A stretch of 64,000 nucleotides of DNA from positions 26,652,833-26,716,832 of the forward strand of contig JAQNBH010000011.1 in the NCBI GenBank assembly GCA_028752905.1. The letters are read 5' to 3'. Shown piece by piece: positions 62,961 through 64,000 of this stretch; positions within the stretch are counted from its first letter, which is position 1; every line of letters starts with the position of its first letter. This DNA is from Cladorhizidae sp. MBARI D1340-BT2 (Eukaryota; Porifera; Demospongiae; Poecilosclerida; Cladorhizidae). The position numbers and the translations under genes are program-made. The notes under the pieces were generated by a model. That model saw only the letters and a program-made list of their open reading frames with translations. It was not told where the DNA came from and did not search any database.

Positions 62961-63773
62961 ATACAGCCTGTCCCTATCGGGATCTCTGGGGTCATGGGTG
63001 GGGTCCTCATTATTTGCAAAATGTAGGAATTTCAGGAGGAGAAAGAACCTATCCCTTCTCATTTTAAATTTTGCCCGAATATAGGGATTTCTATCAGATC
63101 ATCCGTGGACCAACACATGTCCAGCCTTGGCTTGTGAATAACATCCATCAGTCCAAGTAAACCGAAGAATGTCTTCATTTCATCAACGGTAGTGTCCACC
63201 CAGTCATGAACCCTGGAGAAATCCTTCAGATTTTCACAACTTGCCTCGATGAACTGCTGAGCATATCGGTTGGTCTCCTCTACAATATGCCTAAAGATAT
63301 TGTTAGTGAGTACTGGGCGAACAATTCATCTAATAGTTGCATTGGCACCAAGCCTAACTTTGAGTTGCTCGCCACCAACGAATGGAATTTGCTTTGGCTC
63401 ATAACTGTCATTCGGGCCAATGTCCCAATTTATCCTGGGTTTCTGAGCCCTTACAGGCCTGCGCCCCTGTCCTCTAGTACGAGGCCGGCCCCTCTGACCT
63501 CTTACAGGCCCCCCTCTGCCACCGCCTAGGCCACCACGAACCTGCATGAAGTGGCCACGAATCACACCACCATGAACACGTGGATTACGTTTGGCTTGTT
63601 TGGCCTGCACTGGCTCGTCTTCTGCATCACTTTCATTACCTGTATCACAGTTCTTGCCGTCTAAGAGGCTTAATTCATCATCTAACGGAACAGCAGTCGA
63701 ACGGTTATGCCAGATCCATGACTTCAAGTTTGACAGGCCAGTTACCTTGGTTACCTTACATATGAGCTCTTAA
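62961..63773 (-). pseudogene. piggyBac-type transposase, N-terminal part
   Basis: The N-terminus (from about 63727) has an acidic stretch and an arginine/glycine-rich segment, RGGLGGGRGG and RGQRGRPRTRGQGRR, then WDIGPNDSYEP. A shifted frame in 63320-63063 carries VEETNRYAQQFIE, HDWVDTTVDEM and FFGLLGLMDV. A second frame change near 63065 leads to MRRDRFFLLLKFLHFANNE and DPDRDRLY. These match the conserved first part of the piggyBac (DDE_Tnp_1_7) domain as I recall it. The sequence then passes straight into retroelement coding DNA at about 62960, so the catalytic aspartates further on are missing. No piggyBac terminal repeats are visible. Confidence 0.8.
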
Positions 63774-64000
63774 AATCAACTTCTCAATAATCAACTTCAA
63801 ATTTCTCGATGTTTCGACTATGCACTAGTCTTTATAAGGAATAATGGAATGCTAAGGCTCACGTTAGCATGTTATATAGCTAGCTATCCACCATGTGCCA
63901 GTACACGTACTTAGCACATGCACCGGATGTAAAATATCAATAATAATACATGTACCAAAAAAATGGACAATCAAAAAAAATTGTATAATAAACAAGTAAA
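63774..64000. other. AT-rich right edge, nothing recognised
   Basis: Low-complexity AT-rich DNA with a small CTAG-rich patch (ATATAGCTAGCTATCC near 63875). No gene, inverted repeat or terminus is supported. Confidence 0.6.

Noticed and set aside
63206..63773. Plus-strand open frames at the right end, one proline-rich
   Set aside because: They are antisense to the piggyBac-type N-terminus; the proline-rich run is the complement of its arginine/glycine-rich segment.

Overview
The window is eukaryotic and almost certainly animal DNA. Genes carry spliceosomal introns, there is no bacterial gene organisation, and everything recognisable is a selfish element of kinds common in invertebrates: Tc1/mariner, piggyBac, a Ty3/gypsy-type retroelement and a DUF7869-type gene. 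A sponge or another marine invertebrate fits best, but this is inference from recalled families and was not searched.

Region 1 (1-50356) is one uninterrupted satellite of about 28-bp monomers, roughly 1,800 in head-to-tail order and all in one orientation. It is built as a mosaic of higher-order repeats (HORs): 2.65-3.33 kb units on the left, an apparently near-identical 3,869-bp tandem duplication in the middle, 2.70-2.86 kb units, 2,254-bp units and a triplicated 1,046-bp unit on the right. Longer copy-paste relationships sit at offsets of about 11.83 kb and exactly 11,425 bp. I see no host gene in it; its short open frames follow from the 28-bp periodicity.

Region 2 (50357-57083) is a second minisatellite with (TA)n spacers, split by a 5.19-kb DNA transposon (51188-56378). 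The transposon has perfect 35-bp terminal inverted repeats and a well-preserved two-exon gene on the minus strand for a protein of about 541 residues of the DUF7869 type, the likely transposase. A 2.38-kb Tc1/mariner-like relic (51793-54169, TA target duplication) is nested inside it. This is the best candidate here for a poorly described mobile system.

Region 3 (57084-59744) holds a third minisatellite (34-bp unit) and ends in a diverged copy of the DUF7869-element terminus, so a second family member once ended there.

Region 4 (59745-64000) contains two putative small host exons on the plus strand that would encode a membrane span and a short tail. These are followed on the minus strand by a decayed retroelement pol whose integrase precedes the reverse transcriptase, the order known from Gmr1-like Ty3/gypsy elements. 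Its integrase is split by an 866-bp TTAA-flanked inverted-repeat element, and its upstream end is fused to the N-terminal half of a piggyBac transposase. Apart from the DUF7869-type gene, every element gene here is broken.
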